A DNA stretch of 64,000 nucleotides from an uncultured Flavobacteriaceae bacterium. GTDB taxonomy: Bacteria; Bacteroidota; Bacteroidia; Flavobacteriales; Flavobacteriaceae. The stretch is from assembly GCA_937929935.1 (NCBI GenBank), contig CALFUL010000011.1, positions 62,001 through 126,000 of the forward strand. The letters are read 5' to 3'. Made by a program: the position numbers and the translations under genes. Shown in pieces: positions 9,273 through 17,105 of the stretch (positions are counted from its first letter, which is position 1; each line of letters starts with the position of its first letter). Under the pieces are notes generated by a model. It saw nothing but the letters and a program-made list of their open reading frames with translations. It was not told the DNA's origin and searched no databases.

Positions 9273-9494
9273 GATATTTTATGCTATAAATTGGTTTACT
9301 AAAAATAATGATTAATTAGATTTTAATTGAAGATCTCAATTGTAATATGACACCGCCAAACCGTACAATCTTTCTGATACATCTTATAAAGATTATAGTT
9401 GTAATGCTTACTAGGTAGTTCCCCCGAAACCTAATTTAAGCAACAACAAGAGCAAAAATTGCTTTTATTGCCTTTTAACAACTATTCATCAGAA
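9226..9494 (-). ncRNA. Candidate structured RNA ending in a strong terminator
   Basis: On the minus strand a TAAATTTG -7 box at 9501-9508 would start a transcript near 9494 that ends about 270 bases later at a strong terminator. Between them lie several inverted repeats, the clearest being TAGGTTTCGGGGGAACTACC, a G-rich hairpin at about 9411-9432 within otherwise AT-rich DNA. No convincing ORF is present: ATG-initiated frames stop within a few codons. It could instead be a structured 3' UTR of the DUF3109 gene. I could not match it by eye to RNase P, tmRNA, SRP or 6S RNA. Confidence 0.35.
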
Positions 9495-9500
9495 AGGTAT

Positions 9501-9508
9501 CAAATTTA
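9501..9508 (-). promoter_or_regulatory. Possible -7 box TAAATTTG
   Basis: An exact fit to the Bacteroidota -7 consensus TAnnTTTG on the minus strand, just upstream of the candidate RNA at 9226-9494. No TTG at -33 is evident. Confidence 0.35.
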
Positions 9509-9935
9509 TATAAGAGTTACCTAAGATTGTACCTAATGGAATGGCAGTTTCATATTATTCTATATAATTAAATCTCTTACATTGAACTTCTTCAAATTAA
9601 AAATAAAATTTATTAAAAAAATCTAAAAAAGATACCTAAAAATTGTTAAAAAAACAAAGGCAATCTTACAGATTTTTTAATTTTGTCATGAAAACACAGG
9701 GGAGAATTTAACTTTTCAAAACAATCTATGTAAGATTTTTAATTTTCTGTATACAGAAATTAAATAACGAATATCGTAATATTCTAGTAAATATATCATG
9801 AAAAGTTAGAGATAAATTAAAAATTTATCAAAAAACAATTTAAACTTGTATGACTAAGAAATTTAATTGGGTGTATTCAAAAAAAATAGTTTATTAGTAG
9901 CCTGAGTTTGCCAATGAATTAATAACCTTATTACA
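9509..9935. other. AT-rich gene-free stretch with inverted repeats
   Basis: About 430 bases without a credible ORF on either strand. It contains two AATCT-n-AGATT inverted repeats (9663-9675 and 9723-9737), a perfect 16-bp palindrome TTTCTGTATACAGAAA (9744-9759) and a plus-strand TAATTTTG box (9678-9685). These could be operator sites, but no gene starts close by. The stretch may represent a decayed locus. Confidence 0.4.
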
Positions 9936-10502
9936 TCATTTAAAATTAACGGCTGCTATTTCTAATTCTTGATACCATGCGGCACCAAACTTTCTTATGA
10001 GCGCTTCTTTTACAAATTTATAGACAGGAACCTTCAATTCTTCACCCAAAGCACAGGCAGGGTCACATATCTCCCATTTATGATAATTGACTGCGGTAAG
10101 CTCAGTATATTCTTTTACTCTAATAGGGTATAAATGACATGAAACGGGTTTTTTGAAGCTAGTTGCACCTTCATTATATGCCTTTTCAATTCCGCATTTC
10201 GCTTTTCCATCCTTAGAAAAAATAACATACGCACATTCGCTACCGTTGACCAAAGGTGTTTCCCACTCACCATCTTCACCTTTAACAAATGCACCTTGAC
10301 TTTCAATGGCATCAATACCCTCTTGCCTTAAATAAGGCTTAACATCTTGATAGGTATTAACGAGCTCTTGAGTTTCTATTTCTTCTAAAGGTGCGCCCGC
10401 GTCGCCATCAATACAACAAGCACCTTTGCATGCTGTTAAATTACACACAAAATCATTTTCAATAATTTCTTCTGAAACAATGGTTTTTCCTATCTGAAAC
10501 AT
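9936..10502 (-). CDS. DUF3109 family protein, Cys-rich
   Basis: This 188-residue protein of the DUF3109 family is conserved in Bacteroidota and related to YkgJ-like zinc or iron-sulfur cluster proteins. Conserved cysteines occur in CNLTACKGACCIDGDAG (about residues 20-36), CGIEKAY, CHLYPIRV and EICDPACALG, consistent with one bound metal cluster. Biochemical function is unknown. A TATCTTTG -7 box lies 20 bases upstream of the ATG (10500-10502). The gene is divergent from the MarC gene at 10621. Confidence 0.85.
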   Translation of the reverse strand: MFQIGKTIVSEEIIENDFVCNLTACKGACCIDGDAGAPLEEIETQELVNTYQDVKPYLRQEGIDAIESQGAFVKGEDGEWETPLVNGSECAYVIFSKDGKAKCGIEKAYNEGATSFKKPVSCHLYPIRVKEYTELTAVNYHKWEICDPACALGEELKVPVYKFVKEALIRKFGAAWYQELEIAAVNFK

Positions 10503-10521
10503 CTCTCTTAATTGTATGATT

Positions 10522-10529
10522 CAAAGATA
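10522..10529 (-). promoter_or_regulatory. -7 box TATCTTTG for the DUF3109 gene
   Basis: An exact TAnnTTTG match on the minus strand, 20 bases before the start codon. No clear TTG is seen at the -33 position. Confidence 0.5.
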
Positions 10530-10596
10530 CTTCAAACCTTTGAATTTAAACTTTTGGTTTGTTTCATATTATATTTCTACATCTTGAATTTCAACG

Positions 10597-10604
10597 TAAC
10601 TTTG
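10597..10604 (+). promoter_or_regulatory. -7 box TAACTTTG for the MarC gene
   Basis: An exact TAnnTTTG match 16 bases before the ATG at 10621, giving a very short leader. The -33 element is not clear. Confidence 0.5.
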
Positions 10605-10620
10605 CAAAAAACTTAAAATT

Positions 10621-11211
10621 ATGAATGTTGATTTCAATTTTGACTTAAGGCAAATACTTACATCAAGTATGATTCTTTTTGCCGTGATTGATATTGTAGG
10701 AAGCATACCCATAATAATTGGCCTAAGAAATAAAGTGGGTCATTTGCAATCTGGAAAAGCTTCGTTTGTAGCTGCTTGTATAATGATTGCCTTTTTATTT
10801 GTGGGTGAAGAAATTTTAAACCTCATTGGTATTGATGTAAATTCTTTTGCCGTTGCAGGTGCAATTGTCATTTTCTTTTTGGCCATTGAAATGATTTTAG
10901 GTATTACTCTTTATAAAGATGATCAACCAGAAAGTGCCTCAATTGTACCCATAGCTTTTCCGCTCATAGCTGGTGCAGGTACTATGACTTCACTTTTATC
11001 TTTAAGAGCAGAATACTATGTTGAAAATATAATTATCGCCATTATTGTAAATATTATTTTTGTTTATCTAGTTTTAAGATCATCAAAGCGAATAGAGAAA
11101 ATACTAGGCAAAAACGGAATTAGTATTATTCGAAAGGTATTTGGCGTAATTCTTTTAGCAATTGCAGTAAAACTGTTTGCTACAAATATTAATGCCCTTT
11201 TAAGGGCGTAA
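10621..11211 (+). CDS. MarC-family integral membrane protein
   Basis: This 196-residue inner-membrane protein has about six hydrophobic spans. Family features include FAVIDIVGSIPIIIGL near the N-terminus, the mid-protein FFLAIEMILGITLYK and the PIAFPLIAGAGTMTSLL loop, typical of MarC/YchE proteins. MarC proteins were first linked to multiple antibiotic resistance, but that role is doubtful and the transport substrate is unknown. A small membrane protein follows 13 bases later, probably in the same transcript. Confidence 0.85.
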   Translation: MNVDFNFDLRQILTSSMILFAVIDIVGSIPIIIGLRNKVGHLQSGKASFVAACIMIAFLFVGEEILNLIGIDVNSFAVAGAIVIFFLAIEMILGITLYKDDQPESASIVPIAFPLIAGAGTMTSLLSLRAEYYVENIIIAIIVNIIFVYLVLRSSKRIEKILGKNGISIIRKVFGVILLAIAVKLFATNINALLRA

Positions 11212-11224
11212 TTTATGTATAACC

Positions 11225-11431
11225 ATGAATAAATATTTATTATTCTTTTTGTTAATTCTGGCAACTACTCTTATCGTGTATAACACTACAGCTGTAGATT
11301 TTCAAAACCCTTTTGAAGGTGAAAGCATCGTGGCACTTATTTGTATTGTTGCCTCTTTATGTGCTATAGTACTTTTGCTGGTTTTTTCGACTTCGAAGAA
11401 AATTCAAGATAAAATGAATCGAGGCAACTAA
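11225..11431 (+). CDS. Small two-span membrane protein, 68 aa
   Basis: This 68-residue protein has two hydrophobic helices (YLLFFLLILATTLIVYN near the N-terminus and VALICIVASLCAIVLLLVF further on) joined by a polar loop, with a basic C-terminus (TSKKIQDKMNRGN). I do not recognise a family. It follows the MarC gene by 13 bases and overlaps the convergent S41 protease gene by four bases at their stops, so it is probably a real gene in the MarC transcript. Confidence 0.65.
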   Translation: MNKYLLFFLLILATTLIVYNTTAVDFQNPFEGESIVALICIVASLCAIVLLLVFSTSKKIQDKMNRGN

Positions 11432-13032
11432 TCAATTTCATGATTTATAGTTGGGTTTTCAATTTCTAGAATTTTATTGAGCATGGGGTCTGCTTTGCTC
11501 TTGATTTGCGCATGCGCATTCTCATCAAATAGCTGTTCAGCTAGGGCAGCTTTTAAATACAGTTTTATATCGTCTTCATATGCATAGAAATCAATTCTAA
11601 ATTTTCTAAAAACCAAATAATCAATAAACTGCTCAAAAACTACATCATCAATTGTGAAATTTTCATTGAACTCTTGTTTCGAAAGGTCAGCATACCTTTT
11701 GCGATCTTTATCTAAGTGCTCAAAAATGAAAAAAGAAATATACCCACTGCTATCTAGAGTTTCTATAGCCTCTTCTTCATTTGAACCAATAGGAACAAAA
11801 ATATCAGGTATAATACCGCCCCCCCCGTATACTATTTTGCCAGCCGGGGTTTTAAATTTTAAAGAATCTGCTACTTTAATACTATCAACTGACTGCAATT
11901 CGCCATTCAAGTACCTTTCTGTAAATTTTTGGTAATAATCTTTACTGCCCTTCTTATAATTTCTTTGAATACTCCGCCCTGTTGGGGTATAATATCTTGA
12001 GACGGTTAATCGAACTGCCGATCCATCTCCTAATTCCATTTCTCTTTGCACTAAACCTTTACCAAAAGAACGGCGCCCTACAATGGTGCCAATGTCATTA
12101 TCTTGAAGCGCACCCGCTATAATTTCACTTGCTGAGGCTGATCGTTCATTTATGAGAACATATACCATTTTGTCTTCAAACTTTCCGCCGTCAGTTGCAA
12201 AGGTTTTTTTTATTTTCCCATTCTTATTTTTCGTGAAAAGAATCAACTTTCCGTCTATTAAAAATTCATCAGCAATTTGCTCAGCAACGCCTAGATATCC
12301 GCCGGGGTTATCTCTTAAATCTAAAATCAATTTTTTAGCCCCGTCTTTTTGTAATTGGGTTAAGACAGATTTGAATTCTTTATAAGTAGATTCTGCAAAA
12401 CGATTAATCTTCATATAGGCCAATTCATTGGTCAACATAAAACTTGACTGAACGCTTTTAATAGGAATTATATCGCGAACTACAGAAACATCAAAAATTC
12501 GATTTTCTGATTTTCTGTAAACCTTTAGTTTGACCTTGGTGCCTTTGGTTCCTTTTAGTTTTTGAACAATATTATCATTGATGGCTTTTTCACCATAAAG
12601 CGTATCACTATCAGCCATTAAAATACGGTCTCCGGGTAGTATTCCTTTTTTAAAACTTGGCCCATTGGCAATAGTTTGAATGATGGTAATGGTGTCATTA
12701 TAGGGTCGAAATTGAATGCCAACCCCTACAAAATCGCCTTTCATATTTTCAGCAACCTCAGACATTTCGTCTTTTGGGATGTACACCGAATGCGGGTCTA
12801 ACTTTTCTAAAATATCATTTACCGTAACGTCAACAATACTATCCGTATTAATTTCATCAACATATTCATAATCAATGTAATCAATCAAACGGTTAAGTTT
12901 ATCCTTTTTAGAATTGGTGGTAAATAATTTTTCTGGGGTGTCATTAAAATTCAATTTTCCGCCCACAAATACACCAATTGCAATAGCAGCAGCAAGTAGG
13001 GTAGGCCATAAAAATTTGAATTTCTTAGACAT
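11428..13032 (-). CDS. S41-family C-terminal processing peptidase
   Basis: This 534-residue tail-specific protease is anchored by an N-terminal membrane segment (LLAAAIAIGVFVGGKL, about residues 13-28) and faces the periplasm. A PDZ domain (about residues 95-175, with GVGIQF and LPGDRILMADS) precedes the catalytic core. The nucleophile is the Ser within SASASEIIAGAL and the general base is the Lys in RRSFGKGLVQ. It cleaves proteins from their C-termini. The start lies 16 bases past the stop of the dCMP deaminase gene, so the two are cotranscribed. Confidence 0.92.
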   Translation of the reverse strand: MSKKFKFLWPTLLAAAIAIGVFVGGKLNFNDTPEKLFTTNSKKDKLNRLIDYIDYEYVDEINTDSIVDVTVNDILEKLDPHSVYIPKDEMSEVAENMKGDFVGVGIQFRPYNDTITIIQTIANGPSFKKGILPGDRILMADSDTLYGEKAINDNIVQKLKGTKGTKVKLKVYRKSENRIFDVSVVRDIIPIKSVQSSFMLTNELAYMKINRFAESTYKEFKSVLTQLQKDGAKKLILDLRDNPGGYLGVAEQIADEFLIDGKLILFTKNKNGKIKKTFATDGGKFEDKMVYVLINERSASASEIIAGALQDNDIGTIVGRRSFGKGLVQREMELGDGSAVRLTVSRYYTPTGRSIQRNYKKGSKDYYQKFTERYLNGELQSVDSIKVADSLKFKTPAGKIVYGGGGIIPDIFVPIGSNEEEAIETLDSSGYISFFIFEHLDKDRKRYADLSKQEFNENFTIDDVVFEQFIDYLVFRKFRIDFYAYEDDIKLYLKAALAEQLFDENAHAQIKSKADPMLNKILEIENPTINHEID

Positions 13033-13048
13033 TATTTATTGATAAGAA

Positions 13049-13480
13049 TTAAGATTCTATATGAGGTAAATGTTCGAGTTCAATACCTGCTTTTTCTAAA
13101 AATTTTAAACCTGAATCATCTTTGTAAGCATTTTGAAATACGACTCTTTTGATGCCTGATTGATGAATTAACTTACTGCATTCACGACAAGGTGAAAGTG
13201 TTATGTATAAGGTTGCCCCTTGACAACTCTGTGTTGATGCCGCTACTTTAGAAATAGCATTAGCTTCAGCATGTAAAACATACCATTTGGTGTACCCATC
13301 TTCATCTTCACAAAAATTTTCAAATCCAGTAGGTGTACCGTTGTACCCATCTGAGATAATCATTCTATCTCTCACAATGATGGCACCCACCTGCTTACGT
13401 TCACAATAAGACAACTTGCCCCATTCTAAGGCCATTCTTAGATACGCCTTATCATATTTTGTTTGCTTTGTTTTTTTCAT
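13049..13480 (-). CDS. dCMP/cytidine deaminase-family protein (ComEB-like)
   Basis: This 143-residue zinc-dependent deaminase has the CMP/dCMP deaminase signature: HAEANAI (about residues 71-77) supplies the His ligand and catalytic Glu, and SPCRECSKLI (about 95-104) the two Cys ligands. It most likely converts dCMP to dUMP for dTTP synthesis. NGTPTGFENFCEDEDG is a conserved substrate loop of the ComEB type. It lies 16 bases upstream of the S41 protease gene. Confidence 0.9.
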   Translation of the reverse strand: MKKTKQTKYDKAYLRMALEWGKLSYCERKQVGAIIVRDRMIISDGYNGTPTGFENFCEDEDGYTKWYVLHAEANAISKVAASTQSCQGATLYITLSPCRECSKLIHQSGIKRVVFQNAYKDDSGLKFLEKAGIELEHLPHIES

Positions 13481-13561
13481 CTGCTTTCATGATGCTCAAA
13501 AGCTAAGATACCGCTTTGAAAAATTCATGCCACACCAATAAAGTTAAATTTAACAGTGTCT

Positions 13562-14146
13562 TTACCAAGCAAACGTGTCAATTAACATGGGTATTGTAAT
13601 GAGCATGATTAAAATAGACCCTACTAACAGGTATGACGCGTGCTTGATTTTGAATTGTACTTGAAGAAGATAGGCGAGGCACAAACTAATAATAACAATT
13701 AACACTTGCGAAATTTCTATACCCGCGGCAAAACCAAAAAGTGAACTGATTTTATTTTCTTGACCTGTCATCATCATTTTGAAATAATTACTGAACCCAA
13801 ACCCGTGAATAAGTCCAAAAAAGCTAGTGGCAAAAACATGTAAAGCAATACTCTTATGTTGTATTGCAGCCTTTGAATAATTAATATTAAACAAGGCGGT
13901 TAACAAAATGGTTAAAGGAATTAAGAATTCAATTAGGCTGACATCCATCACCAAAATATTGAAAGCAGACAGATATAGTGAAAAGCAATGTGCGATGGTA
14001 AAAATGGTGGCTAACAGTACCACTTTTTTCCAACTTTTAAAGGTAAAAGGAAGTGCTAATGCCAACAAAAACATAATGTGATCGTATGCATTAACATCAA
14101 GCACATGTTGCAATCCAATTTTTAAATAAAACAGAAATTCACTCAT
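13562..14146 (-). CDS. HupE/UreJ-family membrane protein
   Basis: This 194-residue polytopic membrane protein opens with FYLKIGLQHVLDVNAYDHIMFLLAL, carrying the His-x(n)-Asp-His pattern typical of the HupE/UreJ family. A second His-rich motif, FGLIHGFGFS, lies near residue 112. HupE and UreJ are proposed nickel or cobalt permeases, but no urease or hydrogenase gene is visible, so metal transport is a family-level guess. It starts two bases after the DjlA-like gene ends, so it is cotranscribed with it. Confidence 0.8.
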   Translation of the reverse strand: MSEFLFYLKIGLQHVLDVNAYDHIMFLLALALPFTFKSWKKVVLLATIFTIAHCFSLYLSAFNILVMDVSLIEFLIPLTILLTALFNINYSKAAIQHKSIALHVFATSFFGLIHGFGFSNYFKMMMTGQENKISSLFGFAAGIEISQVLIVIISLCLAYLLQVQFKIKHASYLLVGSILIMLITIPMLIDTFAW

Positions 14147-14148
14147 AA

Positions 14149-14886
14149 CTATGACAACCCTCTTTCTTTTTGAATAGTTTCATACGCCTTTTGAACCTTT
14201 TTAAACTTTTCTTCTGCGCCTTTTTTAATGGCTTCATTTTCAGTGTTTACACGGTCAGGGTGGTATTTTTTTGCCATGGTACGATATGCTTTTTTCACTT
14301 CATTATCAGTAGCTGTTTTTTGAATTTCTAAAATTTTGTACGCGTTATCGGCTGATTTAATGAACATCGCTTTTATGCTTTCAAAATCAGCGCCAGTTAC
14401 TCTCAAATAACGTGCTATTTCTTGTATCTTAATGATTTCAGAGTTTCTAACTACGCCATCAGCTTGGGCAATACCAAAAAGAAAATGTAGTAGCTGAAGG
14501 CGAACTTCATATCGTGTTCTTTGGTTCAAGTACGTGCAAATATGCTGTGCTGAAATTTCTCTTTTTTTGTTGATATCATTGAAGGTGCGAAATATAGCAT
14601 TTGCTTTTTCTTTGCCATAGGTGCTCACAAAATATTGTCGAACATAATCCATTTCTGATTGACTCACGTGACCATCAGCCTTAATAACTATTGAGCACAG
14701 CGATAATAAATTCAACTCAAAATCTGCCGGAGAAACACTTTGACGGGTCATGTCTTGAAAGACACTTTGCCCATTTCTGCCGCTACCCATTTGACCATCT
14801 AGCAAGGTGCCCACCAAATAGCCAACAATGGCACCAGGAAACCTAAAAATAAAATACCCAAAAAAAGCTGCAATCCATTTGAACAT
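14149..14886 (-). CDS. TerB/DnaJ-domain co-chaperone, DjlA-like
   Basis: This 245-residue protein has a short N-terminal hydrophobic glycine-rich segment (FFGYFIFRFPGAIVGYLVG), a TerB-like helical domain (about residues 50-165) and a C-terminal J domain (about 178-245). The J domain includes the HPD loop (KYHPDRVN) that stimulates DnaK ATPase. This order matches DjlA, a membrane-anchored DnaK co-chaperone. The downstream HupE-like gene follows immediately. Start ATG at 14884-14886. Confidence 0.85.
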   Translation of the reverse strand: MFKWIAAFFGYFIFRFPGAIVGYLVGTLLDGQMGSGRNGQSVFQDMTRQSVSPADFELNLLSLCSIVIKADGHVSQSEMDYVRQYFVSTYGKEKANAIFRTFNDINKKREISAQHICTYLNQRTRYEVRLQLLHFLFGIAQADGVVRNSEIIKIQEIARYLRVTGADFESIKAMFIKSADNAYKILEIQKTATDNEVKKAYRTMAKKYHPDRVNTENEAIKKGAEEKFKKVQKAYETIQKERGLS

Positions 14887-14993
14887 ATAAAATGGTTTTT
14901 ATCAAATATAAGTCCCAACTTTAAGTCGTACAAGAAAGAACTTAGATCATCTAAAGGAAATGTTATTTTTAGCATCTCAATCAACAAATTAAG

Positions 14994-15001
14994 TATCTTT
15001 G
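14994..15001 (+). promoter_or_regulatory. -7 box TATCTTTG for bacilliredoxin
   Basis: An exact TAnnTTTG match 29 bases before the ATG at 15031. No TTG is seen at the expected -33 distance. Confidence 0.5.
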
Positions 15002-15030
15002 ATACTGATTTAATTATAAAATATAAGACT

Positions 15031-15441
15031 ATGTACCCTGCGGAATTAGTAAAACCAATGAGAGAAGATTTAAGTTCAGCCGGTTTTGAAGAATTATTTA
15101 CTGCTGAAGCTGTTGAAAAAGCAATTAATCAAGACGGTACAACACTTGTGGTTGTAAATTCTGTTTGTGGTTGTGCTGCAGCAAATGCAAGACCCGCTGC
15201 AAAAATGAGCTTGCAAAATGAAAAGAGTCCTACACATGCAGTAACTGTTTTTGCAGGTGTTGACACTGAGGCGGTTAACGCTGCGCGTAATATGATGATT
15301 CCATTTCCACCGTCTTCGCCATGTATGGCTTTATTTAGAAATGGTGAATTGGTTCACATGATTGAACGCCATCATATTGAAGGTAGGCCCGCTGAAATGA
15401 TTGCAGAGAATTTAACAGAAGCATACAATGAATTTTGTTAA
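15031..15441 (+). CDS. BrxA/BrxB-family bacilliredoxin
   Basis: This 136-residue thioredoxin-like protein of the YphP/YqiW family carries the CGC active-site motif in VNSVCGCAAANARPA (about residues 46-60). In Firmicutes these enzymes remove bacillithiol from S-bacillithiolated proteins; here the same fold may act on bacillithiol or other thiols. Downstream are a dispersed repeat and a hairpin terminator, so the gene appears monocistronic. Confidence 0.9.
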   Translation: MYPAELVKPMREDLSSAGFEELFTAEAVEKAINQDGTTLVVVNSVCGCAAANARPAAKMSLQNEKSPTHAVTVFAGVDTEAVNAARNMMIPFPPSSPCMALFRNGELVHMIERHHIEGRPAEMIAENLTEAYNEFC

Positions 15442-15462
15442 TTGTTTTCTTAAAGTAAACTA

Positions 15463-15553
15463 CCTTCAGGAAAGCCCATTAGGAATTAAAAAGAAATTCA
15501 ACATTAATTTCGGCGCTAGCTTTGGAGCATTAAAATCTCGAGTATCGAGTAAA
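15463..15553 (+). repeat. Dispersed repeat, copy 1 (~91 bp)
   Basis: It matches the element at 32901-32985. The core 15501-15553 is the same length as 32933-32985 and identical at 46 of 53 positions, and the preceding 38 bases align with small gaps (shared AAGC, AGG, ATT blocks). It contains the CTCGA-GTA-TCGAG hairpin. Both copies are intergenic. Confidence 0.7.
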
Positions 15554-15563
15554 TAATATTGTT

Positions 15564-15589
15564 AAAACCGCATCTTAAGATGCGGTTTT
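15564..15589. terminator. Palindromic terminator between bacilliredoxin and plsC
   Basis: A perfect 26-bp palindrome (AAAACCGCATCTT and its complement) runs into a T-run on the plus strand. It lies 122 bases past the bacilliredoxin stop and just 13 bases before the plsC start. Confidence 0.75.
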
Positions 15590-15602
15590 TTACTTTTGTG
15601 AC

Positions 15603-16340
15603 ATGCAAAAAATACTCGCATACCCTTTAAGTATTCTTTACCTGATATTTTTCGGGTTAACCTTAGCTGTTTTTCATCCAATACAAATCATTTGTTATAA
15701 TTTATTTGGCTATGCAGCGCATGGTAAAAGTGTTGCACTCTTAAACCTTTGTTTAATGCGTTGCACGCATTTTTTAGGAACTACCTACAATTTCAAATTT
15801 GAAGAAAAACTTCCTTTAAATCGCCCTTTAATTATTGTGCCTAATCATCAAAGCATGCATGATATACCGCCAATTATATGGTTTATGCGTAAGTATCACC
15901 CTAAATTTGTGAGCAAAAAAGAACTAGGGCACGGGTTTCCAAGTGTGTCATATAATTTAAGGGTTGGTGGATCTGTTTTAATTGATCGCAATGATAAAAA
16001 ACAAGCGTTGAGTGAAGTCATTAAATTGGCACAATATATTGAAAAACACAAGCGCAGTGCAGTCATTTTTCCGGAAGGAACTCGAAGCCGAGATGGCAAA
16101 CTAAAACCATTTAAAACAACGGGCTTAAAACTACTACTAAAAAATGCTCCTTCAGCCCTCGTGGTTCCGGTAAGCATTAACAATTCATGGAAAATGCTGA
16201 AATACGGAAAATTTCCTAACGGCCTAGGCAATCATATTACCTTTACTGTGCATCCTGCTATAGAAATTACAGACAATTTAGAAGCGGTTGTAGCACAAAT
16301 TGAAAATAAGGTTAAAAGCGGCCTAACTTCTTCAAAATGA
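15603..16340 (+). CDS. plsC: 1-acyl-sn-glycerol-3-phosphate acyltransferase
   Basis: This 245-residue lysophosphatidic acid acyltransferase makes phosphatidic acid for membrane lipids. Motif I appears as NHQSMHD (about residues 80-86; the usual NHxxxxD) and motif III as FPEGTRSRDG (about 157-166). Two N-terminal hydrophobic segments anchor it in the inner membrane. The stop overlaps the start of the HD-hydrolase gene by four bases (ATGA). Confidence 0.9.
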   Translation: MQKILAYPLSILYLIFFGLTLAVFHPIQIICYNLFGYAAHGKSVALLNLCLMRCTHFLGTTYNFKFEEKLPLNRPLIIVPNHQSMHDIPPIIWFMRKYHPKFVSKKELGHGFPSVSYNLRVGGSVLIDRNDKKQALSEVIKLAQYIEKHKRSAVIFPEGTRSRDGKLKPFKTTGLKLLLKNAPSALVVPVSINNSWKMLKYGKFPNGLGNHITFTVHPAIEITDNLEAVVAQIENKVKSGLTSSK

Positions 16341-16996
16341 CAAATGAGAACATTATAATCGCCACTATTGCCTTTGTAAAAGAGACCTTAAAAGATGCCG
16401 AAGGCGGGCATGATTGGTTTCATATTGAACGTGTTTATAAAAATACGCTCCTGATAGCTAAAGAAGAACACGTAAATGACTTGGTAGTTAAACTAGCGGC
16501 TTTACTTCACGATATTGCTGATGCAAAATTTCACAATGGCGATGAAACCATTGGGCCCCGTGTAGCTAGAACCTTTTTAAATTCAGTAGGTGTAAAAGAT
16601 GCCATTTGTCATCATGTTATCAAGATTATTGAAAACATTTCTTATAAATCGAGCCTCGAAAAAAAAGAGAATCGGTTTACTTCAAAAGAACTTGAGGTAG
16701 TTCAAGATGCTGATCGGTTAGATGCCATTGGTGCCATTGGCATAGCAAGAGCTTTTAATTATGGTGGATTTAAAAATAGGGCACTTTACAATCCTGAGAT
16801 TCTGCCTAACTTAAATATGACCAAAGAAGAATATAAAAAGTCAAAATCACCTACCATCAATCATTTTTATGAAAAACTATTACTTCTCAAAAACAAAATG
16901 AATACTGCTACTGGCACAAGATTAGCTGTTCAAAGACATCAATTCATGCTTAATTATCTCGAACAATTCTTACAAGAGTGCGAAGGAAAATGTTAA
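16337..16996 (+). CDS. HD-domain phosphohydrolase (YedJ-like)
   Basis: This 219-residue metal-dependent hydrolase of the HD superfamily has conserved residues in order: HDWFHIERVYKNT (first His), LLHDIADAKFH (the HD pair) and VVQDADRLDAIGAIGIARAF (last Asp). It resembles YedJ-type proteins, which hydrolyse nucleotides or other phosphoesters; substrate unknown. Translation is coupled to plsC through an ATGA overlap. Confidence 0.88.
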   Translation: MTNENIIIATIAFVKETLKDAEGGHDWFHIERVYKNTLLIAKEEHVNDLVVKLAALLHDIADAKFHNGDETIGPRVARTFLNSVGVKDAICHHVIKIIENISYKSSLEKKENRFTSKELEVVQDADRLDAIGAIGIARAFNYGGFKNRALYNPEILPNLNMTKEEYKKSKSPTINHFYEKLLLLKNKMNTATGTRLAVQRHQFMLNYLEQFLQECEGKC

Positions 16997-17105
16997 TTGT
17001 TTTCGACAAAATGTTGAAAAGTTTAACAAGTAAGATATAGTGTTTGCATTTTTTCAGCGTTATTAAAGGGTAGTCCCATTTCTTTAATTTCAAATACACC
17101 TATCT

